From JBBQNJ01 sp038329845 (GTDB lineage Bacteria; Planctomycetota; Phycisphaerae; Tepidisphaerales; Tepidisphaeraceae): a stretch of DNA of 47,988 nucleotides. Below the pieces are notes generated by a model. It did no database searches. It was not told the DNA's origin and saw only the letters and a program-made list of their open reading frames with translations. The position numbers and the translations under genes are program-made. Below, piece by piece: positions 35,926 to 43,630 of the stretch (its first letter is position 1; each line of letters opens with the position of its first letter). The stretch lies in assembly GCA_038329845.1 (NCBI GenBank), contig JBBQNJ010000034.1, positions 1 to 47,988 on the forward strand. Reading direction: 5' to 3'.

Positions 35926-37656
35926 TCAAGGCCGATGCCATTCGCGGCAGCGGCGACAACGATCGAACTGGTTCCACAATCCGCGCCCGTGGATCGATCG
36001 CATGGCGTCGATGCGATCGCGCCAGACCGCCTGGATCGAATCTGTCCCCACTCGCCCAAGAGGAAATCGCCCCCACACGTCCTGCTCGCAGGCGACGATC
36101 GCCCCATCGGCCAGGATGGTCATCCGACTGCTTAGCCGCCGGCACGCGCTTCGGCGCGGCGGAGACATGTCCGCCACGGCGCAATCGGGGATCTTTCCCG
36201 CCAGATCGCCGGGTGCGGCGATGACCGCGCAGCCCAGCGCCCGCAGCCACTGGTCGTACCACGACTCCATCTCCGCGAGATTCGCGCCGCACTTGGTGAA
36301 CACCGGCACGATCAACGGCGTGCCGCGGCGGCATGCCTGACGCAGCTCGGCCAGGCGGCGAATGCCCTCGATCGACTCGTGCAGTTGCGATTCATCCACC
36401 CCCATCACCGCGGCATAAACTTGCGGCGTGACACCAGGCAGATGCACCGACAGCACGTCGATCTCGCTCAAAATCCCTTCGTCGATGAGTCGATCGGCGA
36501 TCCCCAGCAAATCGGTCTGCACATGAACGGCATGGATCGGCGCCGCAATCGCCTCGGCGAGAATTTGCGAAACTTCGGGGTGAAGCAGCGGATCGCCGAT
36601 TCCCGCAAAGGTGATACGGATATCATCGACCCCGGCGAGCTGGCGGAAAACCTCCCGCGCCGTCGCCGGATCCATCCGGCGATCGGGGATATCCCGGCGA
36701 TGCCCCAGCGGAGAGAAAATCGGTCGAGCGCGCCGCTCGGTCGTCAGCTCGATGACAACCTCACGCGGCCAGGCATCGCCGCCGGTGCCGCCCGAATCCA
36801 TCTGGCTCACCAGCCGCTCGGCCCCGCTGGTAATCAACTGTCCGTTGAGACTGTGCATCGCGGCGGAAATCCGCATCGCGGCGCGGTCGGAATCGATGGT
36901 AAAGCGATGCAACGTCCGCGCCGCCGGCGCGGGAACCGGCGCGCAGGCGCCGCCGCCCAGCGGCTCGCGAATTGGGGCATCAGGCAGGTAGTGCAGCGAG
37001 CGCCCCGGATGATCATGCCCGCGTCGCAGCGACTGAAGCGCCTCCGGCCGCAGCAAAACGCCCCCCAACCCCGGCGCCGCCGGGGCGAAACATAACGCCT
37101 GATCGGGATTGGCCTCGGCGTGTTCGATCAGCGAATCGAGCAGCCCCGGGTCCACCAGCGCCGCCGCTGGATCGACCAGCACGACCGCATCGGCGCTCGT
37201 CTGCTCCCGGATCTCCGCAATCCAGCCGCCATGGAATCCCAAATCGAACTCGCAGGCGCCAAGCAGCCCCCCGCGCCAGCCATCCTCCCATTTTCTCGCC
37301 GCGCTGATCGACTCGAGCGATGGAATGATCACCCGCGGACCTTTGATCAAGACGCATACCACCGCCGATTCGGCGATCGGCCCCACGTCCGGCATCTGGT
37401 CTTCCCAGCAGAGAATCACCGCGTCGGTGATCCGCTGAGCCGATTCGATTCGACGAAGCGTCCAGTTTAAGACTGCCTCGCCGCGAAACGGCCTTTGCCC
37501 GCTGTTGGTTCGGCGGACGCTGCGGCACCGGTGCTTCTCGCCCGAAGCCGTCGACGCCGGCTCATGCAGCATCGAGATCACCGCCGTCACCCGCACCAGC
37601 GGGTGTGCCGCAGCGGGCGCGTGCAAGGCCCCGGACGCTAAATCCGCCGACATCAT
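35926..37656 (-). CDS. SpsF-like cytidylyltransferase fused to a degenerate radical-SAM/SPASM domain
   Basis: A 576-residue fusion. Residues about 20-270 follow a nucleotidyltransferase fold of SpsF type: AVLNWTLRRIESAQ, DAVVLVDPAAALVDPGLLD, LHRFTIDSDRAAMRI. Residues 299-560 read as a radical-SAM/SPASM protein: VVIELTTERRARPIFSPLG (301-318), GIGDPLLHP (352-360), VVACEQD-type SPASM strand and C-terminal C567-C570. In the first of these the three cysteines of the C-x3-C-x2-C motif are replaced by Arg, Pro and Ser, so the usual SAM-cleaving cluster cannot form. SPASM cysteines (505, 523, 567, 570) remain. ATG 37656 overlaps the Maf stop (ATGA) and has GGAGG upstream. Probably a sugar-activating or scaffold protein of the same pathway. 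Confidence 0.75.
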   Translation of the reverse strand: MMSADLASGALHAPAAAHPLVRVTAVISMLHEPASTASGEKHRCRSVRRTNSGQRPFRGEAVLNWTLRRIESAQRITDAVILCWEDQMPDVGPIAESAVVCVLIKGPRVIIPSLESISAARKWEDGWRGGLLGACEFDLGFHGGWIAEIREQTSADAVVLVDPAAALVDPGLLDSLIEHAEANPDQALCFAPAAPGLGGVLLRPEALQSLRRGHDHPGRSLHYLPDAPIREPLGGGACAPVPAPAARTLHRFTIDSDRAAMRISAAMHSLNGQLITSGAERLVSQMDSGGTGGDAWPREVVIELTTERRARPIFSPLGHRRDIPDRRMDPATAREVFRQLAGVDDIRITFAGIGDPLLHPEVSQILAEAIAAPIHAVHVQTDLLGIADRLIDEGILSEIDVLSVHLPGVTPQVYAAVMGVDESQLHESIEGIRRLAELRQACRRGTPLIVPVFTKCGANLAEMESWYDQWLRALGCAVIAAPGDLAGKIPDCAVADMSPPRRSACRRLSSRMTILADGAIVACEQDVWGRFPLGRVGTDSIQAVWRDRIDAMRSIHGRGLWNQFDRCRRCREWHRP

Positions 37657-39605
37657 GCCGCCTCCCGGCGCGCACCGACGCCGATCGTCGCAATCACCTC
37701 ATCGATCATCGACACGAACTGCCCCGATGCTTCGGCGACGGCCCGGACGTTGGCGATGTCGCGCAGCACCTGCCGGCGCTGCCGCTCGATCGCGTCGAGC
37801 GATCGCTCGGCCCCGAGCCGGCGGTCCTGCCCGAATCGCTGCAACTCGCTTAATTGCGTCAACTGCAGAATCAGTTCGTACGTTCGGCCCAGATCGTTCA
37901 TGTTCGCCCGCAGCGCGTCGATCCGGGCGATGGCGCGATTTACCCGCGGCTGATCGTCCAGATGATCGCGCACCTCCGCCAGCAACGGCAAGGTCTGGTG
38001 CCCGATCGCGGCGATCCGCTCGGCCTCGCCGCGCCGGCGAGAAAGGCAATCGCGCACCGCGGGCAGCGGCGTCCAATCGCTGCCGGGATGATCATCATGC
38101 CGCCACGCGACCGGCGCCCGGCAGAACTGCGACAGCGCCCGCTCGAGCGCCATCGGCGCAGCGCCGCGCTTGAGCGCGCCGCCCTCGCTGGCGTCAATGA
38201 TCCGCCGCGTCGAGCCGGCGAAATCGCGCTCGAACTGCTGCAAATACGTGAACAACCGCTCCTCGGTGTACATCAGACGATGCTCGTGGTCCTCGATTCG
38301 CCGCAGGATCGCGCGGTCGCGGACGATCTGCTCCCACTGCTTCATTTCCATCGTGCAGAACCGCGAAATCTCCGGCCGCCACACGTCCTCGTAGCTGGTC
38401 CCCGGCGCGTAACACAGGCCGTCGGAGAATCCCAGGTCCTGCCCCACGAAGATGATCGGATCGCACCCCAGGTGCTCGGCGAGATAATACGCCAGATGCG
38501 CCACCGTCGCGCCGCTGGTCAGGCCGAACCGCTCCAGCCCCATCTCCGCCAGAAGCCCCTGGGCGTAGGAATTGCCCAGCAGCGTCACCGCGCCGGGAAA
38601 CATGCCGAAGATGCGGTCGGTCGCTTTCGGCTCGGCCACCAGTTCGGTTCGCAGCGTCGCCGGAAGGTTCTCGTAGAACCGCGTGCAGATGTCGTGGTAG
38701 TCCAGCGCGGTCACGAAATGCGGCTCGACGCCCAGATCCAATAGCGGACGCAGCGTCGTCTGCACCGCCACCAGCACCGCCCGCTCCTGCGCCGCCTTGA
38801 GCAGGTGGATATTCTTTCGCAGCGACGGCCCGGCCGAAACGATGATCGCCGGCTCACCGCGATAACGATCCTTCAACCGCCCCAGACTCGGGCACGCCGC
38901 GTACCAGCCGATGTTGCGGGCAATGTTCTCGGCGGTGCGGCGGCCGTTGACGATCAATGTGGTGATGCTCGTGCGGCAGTACGCCGCGAACTCAGTCATC
39001 CTTCGCTGCATCCGAAGATGAAACTCGCGCTGCGCCTGCATGCTCGGCGGATGGCCGACCATGGCGATCCCCAGCGACGCCATCGCCGTATGCGGGGTCA
39101 ATCGCCCCAGCAGGTCGGCACCATCCTCGCGCCAGAAAAACATCACCCGCCCGGCGCCCAGCAGCCGCGAGAGATCCCGATGCCACATCGCGGTGCGAAG
39201 CACCACCAGGTCAGGCTCGAACACGCACACGATCGCCTCGTCGCCGGCACGGTCGAATAACCGCTCGACGTGATAGCCCAGCCCGAACCCGTGAACGTGA
39301 AACGCCATCGCCGATCCAAGGTCGATCGACCCGATCAGCCGATCGGCTTCGTCTACAGGATTGTGGCGACTGTGCAGATACAGCGTTCGACCTTCGCATT
39401 GAACCGCCACCGTCGGCGGCCCGGCTTTGCTGGGCGAGATCGGGTACATTGCCGCCTCCGGCAGCGCCTCGATCGCCCGCGCCAATGTGGGATCGCTCGT
39501 CCACAGCGCCGCGAGGTTGGCCACGTAAGGCGAATCCGCCGGCATTATAAAGCGTCGAGATGGATCAGCGATCTGCGGCATCTTTTTATTGTCGGTCGGT
39601 TTCAT
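37653..39605 (-). CDS. Maf/DUF115 family glycosyltransferase (flagellin nonulosonic acid transfer)
   Basis: A 650-residue protein matching DUF115 (MptE-like) with the Maf layout: an N-terminal region, then PAIIVSAGPSLRKNIHLLK (about residues 253-271), VALDYHDIC-type strand (seen as FVTALDYHDICTRFYENL), SGATVAHLAYYLAEHLGCDPIIFVGQDLGFSDG (in parts: GATVAHLAYYLAEHLGC, IIFVGQDLGFSDG), and a long helical C-terminus. Maf proteins attach pseudaminic, legionaminic or sialic acids to flagellin. The genes that follow make CMP-nonulosonic acid, which agrees. No flagellin gene is in the window. ATG 39605 has no clear ribosome site; a sigma-28-like promoter lies about 55 bases upstream. Confidence 0.88.
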   Translation of the reverse strand: MKPTDNKKMPQIADPSRRFIMPADSPYVANLAALWTSDPTLARAIEALPEAAMYPISPSKAGPPTVAVQCEGRTLYLHSRHNPVDEADRLIGSIDLGSAMAFHVHGFGLGYHVERLFDRAGDEAIVCVFEPDLVVLRTAMWHRDLSRLLGAGRVMFFWREDGADLLGRLTPHTAMASLGIAMVGHPPSMQAQREFHLRMQRRMTEFAAYCRTSITTLIVNGRRTAENIARNIGWYAACPSLGRLKDRYRGEPAIIVSAGPSLRKNIHLLKAAQERAVLVAVQTTLRPLLDLGVEPHFVTALDYHDICTRFYENLPATLRTELVAEPKATDRIFGMFPGAVTLLGNSYAQGLLAEMGLERFGLTSGATVAHLAYYLAEHLGCDPIIFVGQDLGFSDGLCYAPGTSYEDVWRPEISRFCTMEMKQWEQIVRDRAILRRIEDHEHRLMYTEERLFTYLQQFERDFAGSTRRIIDASEGGALKRGAAPMALERALSQFCRAPVAWRHDDHPGSDWTPLPAVRDCLSRRRGEAERIAAIGHQTLPLLAEVRDHLDDQPRVNRAIARIDALRANMNDLGRTYELILQLTQLSELQRFGQDRRLGAERSLDAIERQRRQVLRDIANVRAVAEASGQFVSMIDEVIATIGVGARREAA

Positions 39606-39657
39606 GCGCTGGGCCGAACGCCGCCGACGATTCGGCGCGGAACGGCGATATTCGTTT

Positions 39658-39686
39658 TTATCGGACGTGGATGGTCACAAAGTTGA
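39658..39686 (-). promoter_or_regulatory. Sigma-28-like promoter candidate for the Maf operon
   Basis: On the minus strand TCAACTTT (39686-39679; 6 of 8 to TAAAGTTT), 13-bp spacer, TCCGATAA (39665-39658; 7 of 8 to GCCGATAA). The spacer is two bases longer than the 11 usual for FliA promoters, so this stays a candidate. Confidence 0.4.
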
Positions 39687-39752
39687 ATCCAATGTCCGTT
39701 GTCTTGCCCGCCAACGCACCCAGCTCCTCGGCCGGCCACGATGGAGATAAGC

Positions 39753-40337
39753 ATGGATATCCTCTATGACGCCCCTTGGTGGCTCTGCCTGGCGATTGTC
39801 ACCGCCGGCGCGGCCCTGTTCGTCTCGGGAAATCGCCGCCGTCAATCCACGACGATGCGCGCGGGCGCGGCGATCGCCGTGGCGGGCATCGCCGTGGCGC
39901 TGCTGAGCTATTTCGTCGATACCGATGTCGAGATCGCCCGCAATCGAACCCGCCAACTGGTCCGGGCCGTCATCGCCCGCGATGCGACGACGCTGCGCAA
40001 CCTTCTGCACGCCAACGCCAGTTTCCAGGTCCGCGGAAGATCAACGGCTGAATATGCCGACGGGGCGACGCTTGCGGCCGGGGCCACCGCCGCCGCCGAG
40101 CTATATCACGTCGAGTCAGGCACCGTGGTCTCGATGGACGCCCAGCAGGCCGATTCACTGATCACCATCCGCATGACCGTCTGGAGCACCCAGCAGGCCA
40201 CGCTGGATCGCCCCATGCGCACCGACTGGCAGCTCGAGTGGCAAAAGACCGCCGACGGATGGAAGCTGTTCCGGATCGAACTGCTGCAAATCGGCCAGCA
40301 ACAGGCCGGAGATCTGAACGTGCGATTCCCCCGATAG
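39753..40337 (+). CDS. Small membrane protein with NTF2/SnoaL-like domain
   Basis: A 194-residue protein with two N-terminal transmembrane helices (WWLCLAIVTAGAALFVSG and AAIAVAGIAVALLSYFV) and an extramembrane domain (about 55-190). The domain runs RQLVRAVIARDATTLRNLLHANASFQV, then beta strands ending DWQLEWQKTADGWKLFRIEL, which is the outline of an NTF2/SnoaL-like fold. ATG 39753 with GGAG eight bases upstream fixes the start; the earlier ATG at 39741 sits on the ribosome site. No ligand or partner is evident. It diverges from the Maf operon. Confidence 0.65.
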   Translation: MDILYDAPWWLCLAIVTAGAALFVSGNRRRQSTTMRAGAAIAVAGIAVALLSYFVDTDVEIARNRTRQLVRAVIARDATTLRNLLHANASFQVRGRSTAEYADGATLAAGATAAAELYHVESGTVVSMDAQQADSLITIRMTVWSTQQATLDRPMRTDWQLEWQKTADGWKLFRIELLQIGQQQAGDLNVRFPR

Positions 40338-40339
40338 CC

Positions 40340-40500
40340 CCGATCCGCGCTGCGCGAAAATCCTGCGCCCATGCGCCCGCCGAATCGCGCTGCGCGAACC
40401 CCCGGCGCCCATGCGCCGCCCGATCCGCGCCGCGGGAACGCCCTGCGCCAATGCGCCGCCCCCAAGCGCCAGCCGATCCGCGCTGCGCCGATGCCCCGCC
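40340..40500. repeat. 40-bp imperfect tandem repeat, 3 full copies and a partial
   Basis: Units begin at 40340, 40380 and 40420, each CCGA(T/A)(C/T)CGCGC(T/C)GCG...CATGCGCC-like, with a partial copy from 40473. It fills the whole space between two convergent genes and contains short GCGC inverted repeats that could help end transcription. Confidence 0.8.
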
Positions 40501-42003
40501 CTACGCCGCTACCGGCTTGGCCGCTGGTTTGAGCGCAAAGACGCGCACGCAGTTGCGCCCCGAACATTTGGCGTTGTACATCGCCAAGTCCGCGGCCTTG
40601 ATCAAGTGGGCGGGGCTTGAAAGCGGACCGCCCGGCTCGAAAACCGCCACCCCGATGCTCGCCGTCACCGACAACGGTGCCGCCCGATCCAGCGGAACCG
40701 CCCGCGCTGCGATCGCCCGACGGATCGTCTCGGCGATCTGCGCCGCCACCTCGCGCGATGTGCCCGGCAGGATCAACACCAGTTCTTCCCCGCCGTAGCG
40801 GGCCGCCAGGTCCTGCTTGCGGGCCGCCGACGCCAGCAATTTGCCGGTATGACGAAGCACCGCATCCCCGGCCGGATGGCCATGCTTGTCGTTGACGCTC
40901 TTAAACTTGTCCATGTCCATCAGCAGCATCGCCAGCGGCGCCCCCGCCGATCGCGCGGCCTCGAATTGCTCGCGGAGAAACCCGTCAAACCGCGCCCGAT
41001 TGGCCAGACCCGTCAAGCCATCCGTGGTCGCGGCGATCTGAAGCTGCTGATTCTCCTGCTTCAGATGGTGCGCCTGCTGCTGGCTCCGCAGCGTGATCTC
41101 GATCAACGTTTCATTCGCCTTTTTCAACACCGCGTCGTAGCTCAGCGACGCGCTGACCGGAATCTCGAACAGCGGCGCCACCTCCTTGGTGCGCTTGCAG
41201 ATCTGGTTCATCAGCTCATCGCAGGCCTTTTCCTCCACCCCGAACGCCGATTTGAAAAACGACCGCACCTCGGCGATCGCCCCGGCGGCATTCTCATCGA
41301 CGAACACGTCGGCGCACCGCCCCGCCAGATATAGCACTTCGGTCAACTTCTTCAGTGATGCATCGGTGACCTCGGCCGGACGATGATGCAGCGCCATCGG
41401 GATCGTCAGCACCGGCGGCAGCTTCCACGTTTCGGCCAACACCCCCGACACCTCGGCATGGGTCATCCCCAGTTCCGCCGCCTCCAGCTTCACCAATTCA
41501 TTGTGGTCTGCGGCCTTCTCATTGAGCTGCCCATACGGCTCGCCCACCACCTGGTCCAGCACCAGCATCCCGATGTCCTGCAACAACGCCGCCAGAAAGC
41601 ATTCCTCGGCCTGCACCAGTTGCACCTTCGCCGCGATCGTGCGGGCGGCGGTGGCGCTGTAGATCGACCGCCGCCAGTAGGTGATGTGCTTAAACCCCTT
41701 GGCCTTGTTCTTGCTCAGGCTGGGCACCAGCGAAAATCCCAGCACCAGCGTCTTGACCGACTGTAGACCCAGAATCACCAGCGCATGCGTAATCGTGCTG
41801 ACCGCCTGGCTGCGTTGATAAAAGCTCGAGTTGACCGTCCGCAGAATCTTGCTGGATAGCGCCGGGTCCTTCGAGATCACCCGGGCGATCTCGGCGATGT
41901 CCACCTGGTCTTTCTGCGCCAGCTCCAACACCTGAATGGCGATGGCCGGCAAGGTGGGCAAGGTCGGGCACTGACGCACGCGTTGGATGAGATGTTCGTT
42001 CAC
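40501..42003 (-). CDS. HDOD-GGDEF protein (diguanylate cyclase)
   Basis: A 500-residue cytoplasmic regulator. Residues about 12-210 are an HDOD domain (LPTLPAIAIQVLELAQ, ISKDPALSSKILRTVNSSFY, LALLQDIGML-type segment, ALHHRPAEV). A helical linker (about 290-325) leads to a GGDEF domain (330-485): TTDGLTGLANRARFD, LMDMDKFKSVNDKHGHPAGD and ARYGGEELVLIL. The catalytic GGEEL is intact, and RKQD five residues upstream fits the inhibitory I-site, so product feedback by c-di-GMP is expected. The start is a GTG at 42003 after an AAAGGGA stretch. The signal sensed by the HDOD part is unknown. Confidence 0.92.
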   Translation of the reverse strand: MNEHLIQRVRQCPTLPTLPAIAIQVLELAQKDQVDIAEIARVISKDPALSSKILRTVNSSFYQRSQAVSTITHALVILGLQSVKTLVLGFSLVPSLSKNKAKGFKHITYWRRSIYSATAARTIAAKVQLVQAEECFLAALLQDIGMLVLDQVVGEPYGQLNEKAADHNELVKLEAAELGMTHAEVSGVLAETWKLPPVLTIPMALHHRPAEVTDASLKKLTEVLYLAGRCADVFVDENAAGAIAEVRSFFKSAFGVEEKACDELMNQICKRTKEVAPLFEIPVSASLSYDAVLKKANETLIEITLRSQQQAHHLKQENQQLQIAATTDGLTGLANRARFDGFLREQFEAARSAGAPLAMLLMDMDKFKSVNDKHGHPAGDAVLRHTGKLLASAARKQDLAARYGGEELVLILPGTSREVAAQIAETIRRAIAARAVPLDRAAPLSVTASIGVAVFEPGGPLSSPAHLIKAADLAMYNAKCSGRNCVRVFALKPAAKPVAA

Positions 42004-42180
42004 GCCGATATCGTCCCTTTATTTCCAATTAACCCTGTCGGCGCACCACGACACCGGAGCCGGCGCTCCGCCCCTTACGCTCTGTATCGACCACCGCGGT
42101 GCGTAACTTTGCCAACACACTCCGGATGTGAATTGATCAGATTCGATGCAACATCTGTTTGCGCAAGATGATCGGACGTG

Positions 42181-42360
42181 TTGGACCTTCACAGCGCCCG
42201 GTGTGCGATCTCAACAGTCTGTGGATGTGGGCCAAGAGTCGTTCAGTTGGACCCTCGCGGTGCCCGGTGTGCGATCTCAACTGTCTGTGGATGTGGGCCG
42301 GGAGTCGTTCAGTTGGACCCTCACGGTGCCCGGTATGCGACCTCAACCGCCCCGTTTCAG
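42181..42360. repeat. 66-bp tandem repeat, 2.7 copies
   Basis: Units at 42181-42246, 42247-42312 and a partial one at 42313-42360, all starting TTGGACC and most carrying GTGCGATCTCAAC and CTGTGGATGTGGGCC. Copies differ at about 8 of 66 positions. 66 is a multiple of 3, so open frames on both strands are trivial. It occupies most of the 394-base gap between the amidohydrolase and the HDOD gene; the rest (42004-42180) shows nothing recognisable. Confidence 0.9.
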
Positions 42361-42397
42361 ATGGAAGTTTCGACGCCGCCGGGCCACTGGGATGACG

Positions 42398-43387
42398 TCA
42401 GGCCAGGCGATACAACCGCCGCGCATTCTCGCGGAACAGCCTCGCCAGCACATCGTCCGGAAGTGAAAGCCCGCGATAATGGGCCGCGCCCAACGTCAGC
42501 GGCTCATCGCTGGCGAAGCTCTTCCATTCCAGATCGTAGCGATTCTCCATCCTCGCCAGACGCGAGGACTGCTCCTCCGGCGACAGCTCATCCAGCGGCC
42601 GCGTCAGCACCGCGTCCACGCCCCAGATCAGGCGATCGGCATAACGCAGGAAAAATTCCCGGACCTTCTCGCGATTGCTTTCGATGTGCATCGCCAGATC
42701 ACCCAGCCTCGCCGAGGTGTCGGCGTAGAGGTTGGGATATCGGTCGAATCGCTCGCCCATGCCGTCCAGGTCATGTTCCAGACTCCCCAGGTGGCATGCG
42801 ACGATCGTCAACGAAGGATGCCGCCGCGCCACCGCGTCGCGCGTCTCGATCAAGCGGGCATGGCTCGGAACGTCGGCGTGCCCGTGCCAGTGCCATTGCG
42901 GATTGTGGCTGTAATACCAGTGATGCGGGCTGCGCGGATCCAGTTCACTCCAACACGCGATCGGCTCGGCGATATGCATGACCAGCGGCTTGCCCATCGA
43001 CCCAACATGATCAAATACCGGTGCCAGGCGCGGATCATCCACAAAAACAAATCGGTCGCCTTCGCGCAGGTCCATCCCCAGGTTCTTCCACACCTTGCAC
43101 GCGCACGCCCCGGCGGCGAAATCCTCGTCAAGGTCCGCGAGAATCCTTGCCACGAAATCCGCCTCGCCGATCGGGCTGGGATCGAAGCTCGTACACCAGG
43201 CGAACAGATCTGGCCGATCATGCCTCAACTGGCGATACCACTGGCGCTGCGACTGGAATCGTCCCAGCTCCGACGAGGCCACGCAGATGTTCATCACCGA
43301 CAATTCCCGCCGCCGCAGCATCGCCTCGGCCGCGGCCGTATTCAGCGGCAGATGAGCATGAGCATCGATCCAACGCATGGTGTGCAT
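42398..43387 (-). CDS. Amidohydrolase-2 family metal-dependent hydrolase
   Basis: A 329-residue TIM-barrel protein. It has the N-terminal metal motif WIDAHAHLPL (D-x-H-x-H type), CKVWKNLGMDL, a histidine strand LVMHIAEP, CHLGSLEHDLD and the final Asp strand LIWGVDAVL. The family includes hydrolases and decarboxylases; no substrate can be inferred. ATG 43387 or 43378 (MRWIDAHAH) are both possible, as the GGAG lies 2 or 11 bases upstream. Stands alone, with repeats on both sides. Confidence 0.78.
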   Translation of the reverse strand: MHTMRWIDAHAHLPLNTAAAEAMLRRRELSVMNICVASSELGRFQSQRQWYRQLRHDRPDLFAWCTSFDPSPIGEADFVARILADLDEDFAAGACACKVWKNLGMDLREGDRFVFVDDPRLAPVFDHVGSMGKPLVMHIAEPIACWSELDPRSPHHWYYSHNPQWHWHGHADVPSHARLIETRDAVARRHPSLTIVACHLGSLEHDLDGMGERFDRYPNLYADTSARLGDLAMHIESNREKVREFFLRYADRLIWGVDAVLTRPLDELSPEEQSSRLARMENRYDLEWKSFASDEPLTLGAAHYRGLSLPDDVLARLFRENARRLYRLA

Positions 43388-43413
43388 TTCTCCAGAGACG
43401 GCGACTGCCGATG

Positions 43414-43441
43414 AATCTCAAATCTCAAATCTCAAATCCCA
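43414..43441. repeat. 7-bp tandem repeat, 4 copies
   Basis: AATCTCA three times followed by AATCCCA, just before the amidohydrolase start. AT-rich simple sequence within GC-rich DNA. Confidence 0.85.
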
Positions 43442-43546
43442 AATAGTTCAAATCGAAAAATCGCATCCGGCTTGTTTCGACCAATGAAATCCGAGCGATT
43501 CTTAAATCCGTCGTAAACTTAACCGGACAGCAGTGACTTCAGATTT

Positions 43547-43580
43547 CAGATTGGATTCCCGTCGCGATCAATCCAATCTG
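43547..43580 (-). terminator. Hairpin after rny
   Basis: Perfect 11-bp inverted repeat CAGATTGGATT/AATCCAATCTG around a 12-base loop, 51 bases after the rny stop in the direction of transcription. No T-run. Confidence 0.45.
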
Positions 43581-43630
43581 TGATGGATTCCCGGACTCCT
43601 CGATCGCCAGCATCGTGCCGCAATGCACTG

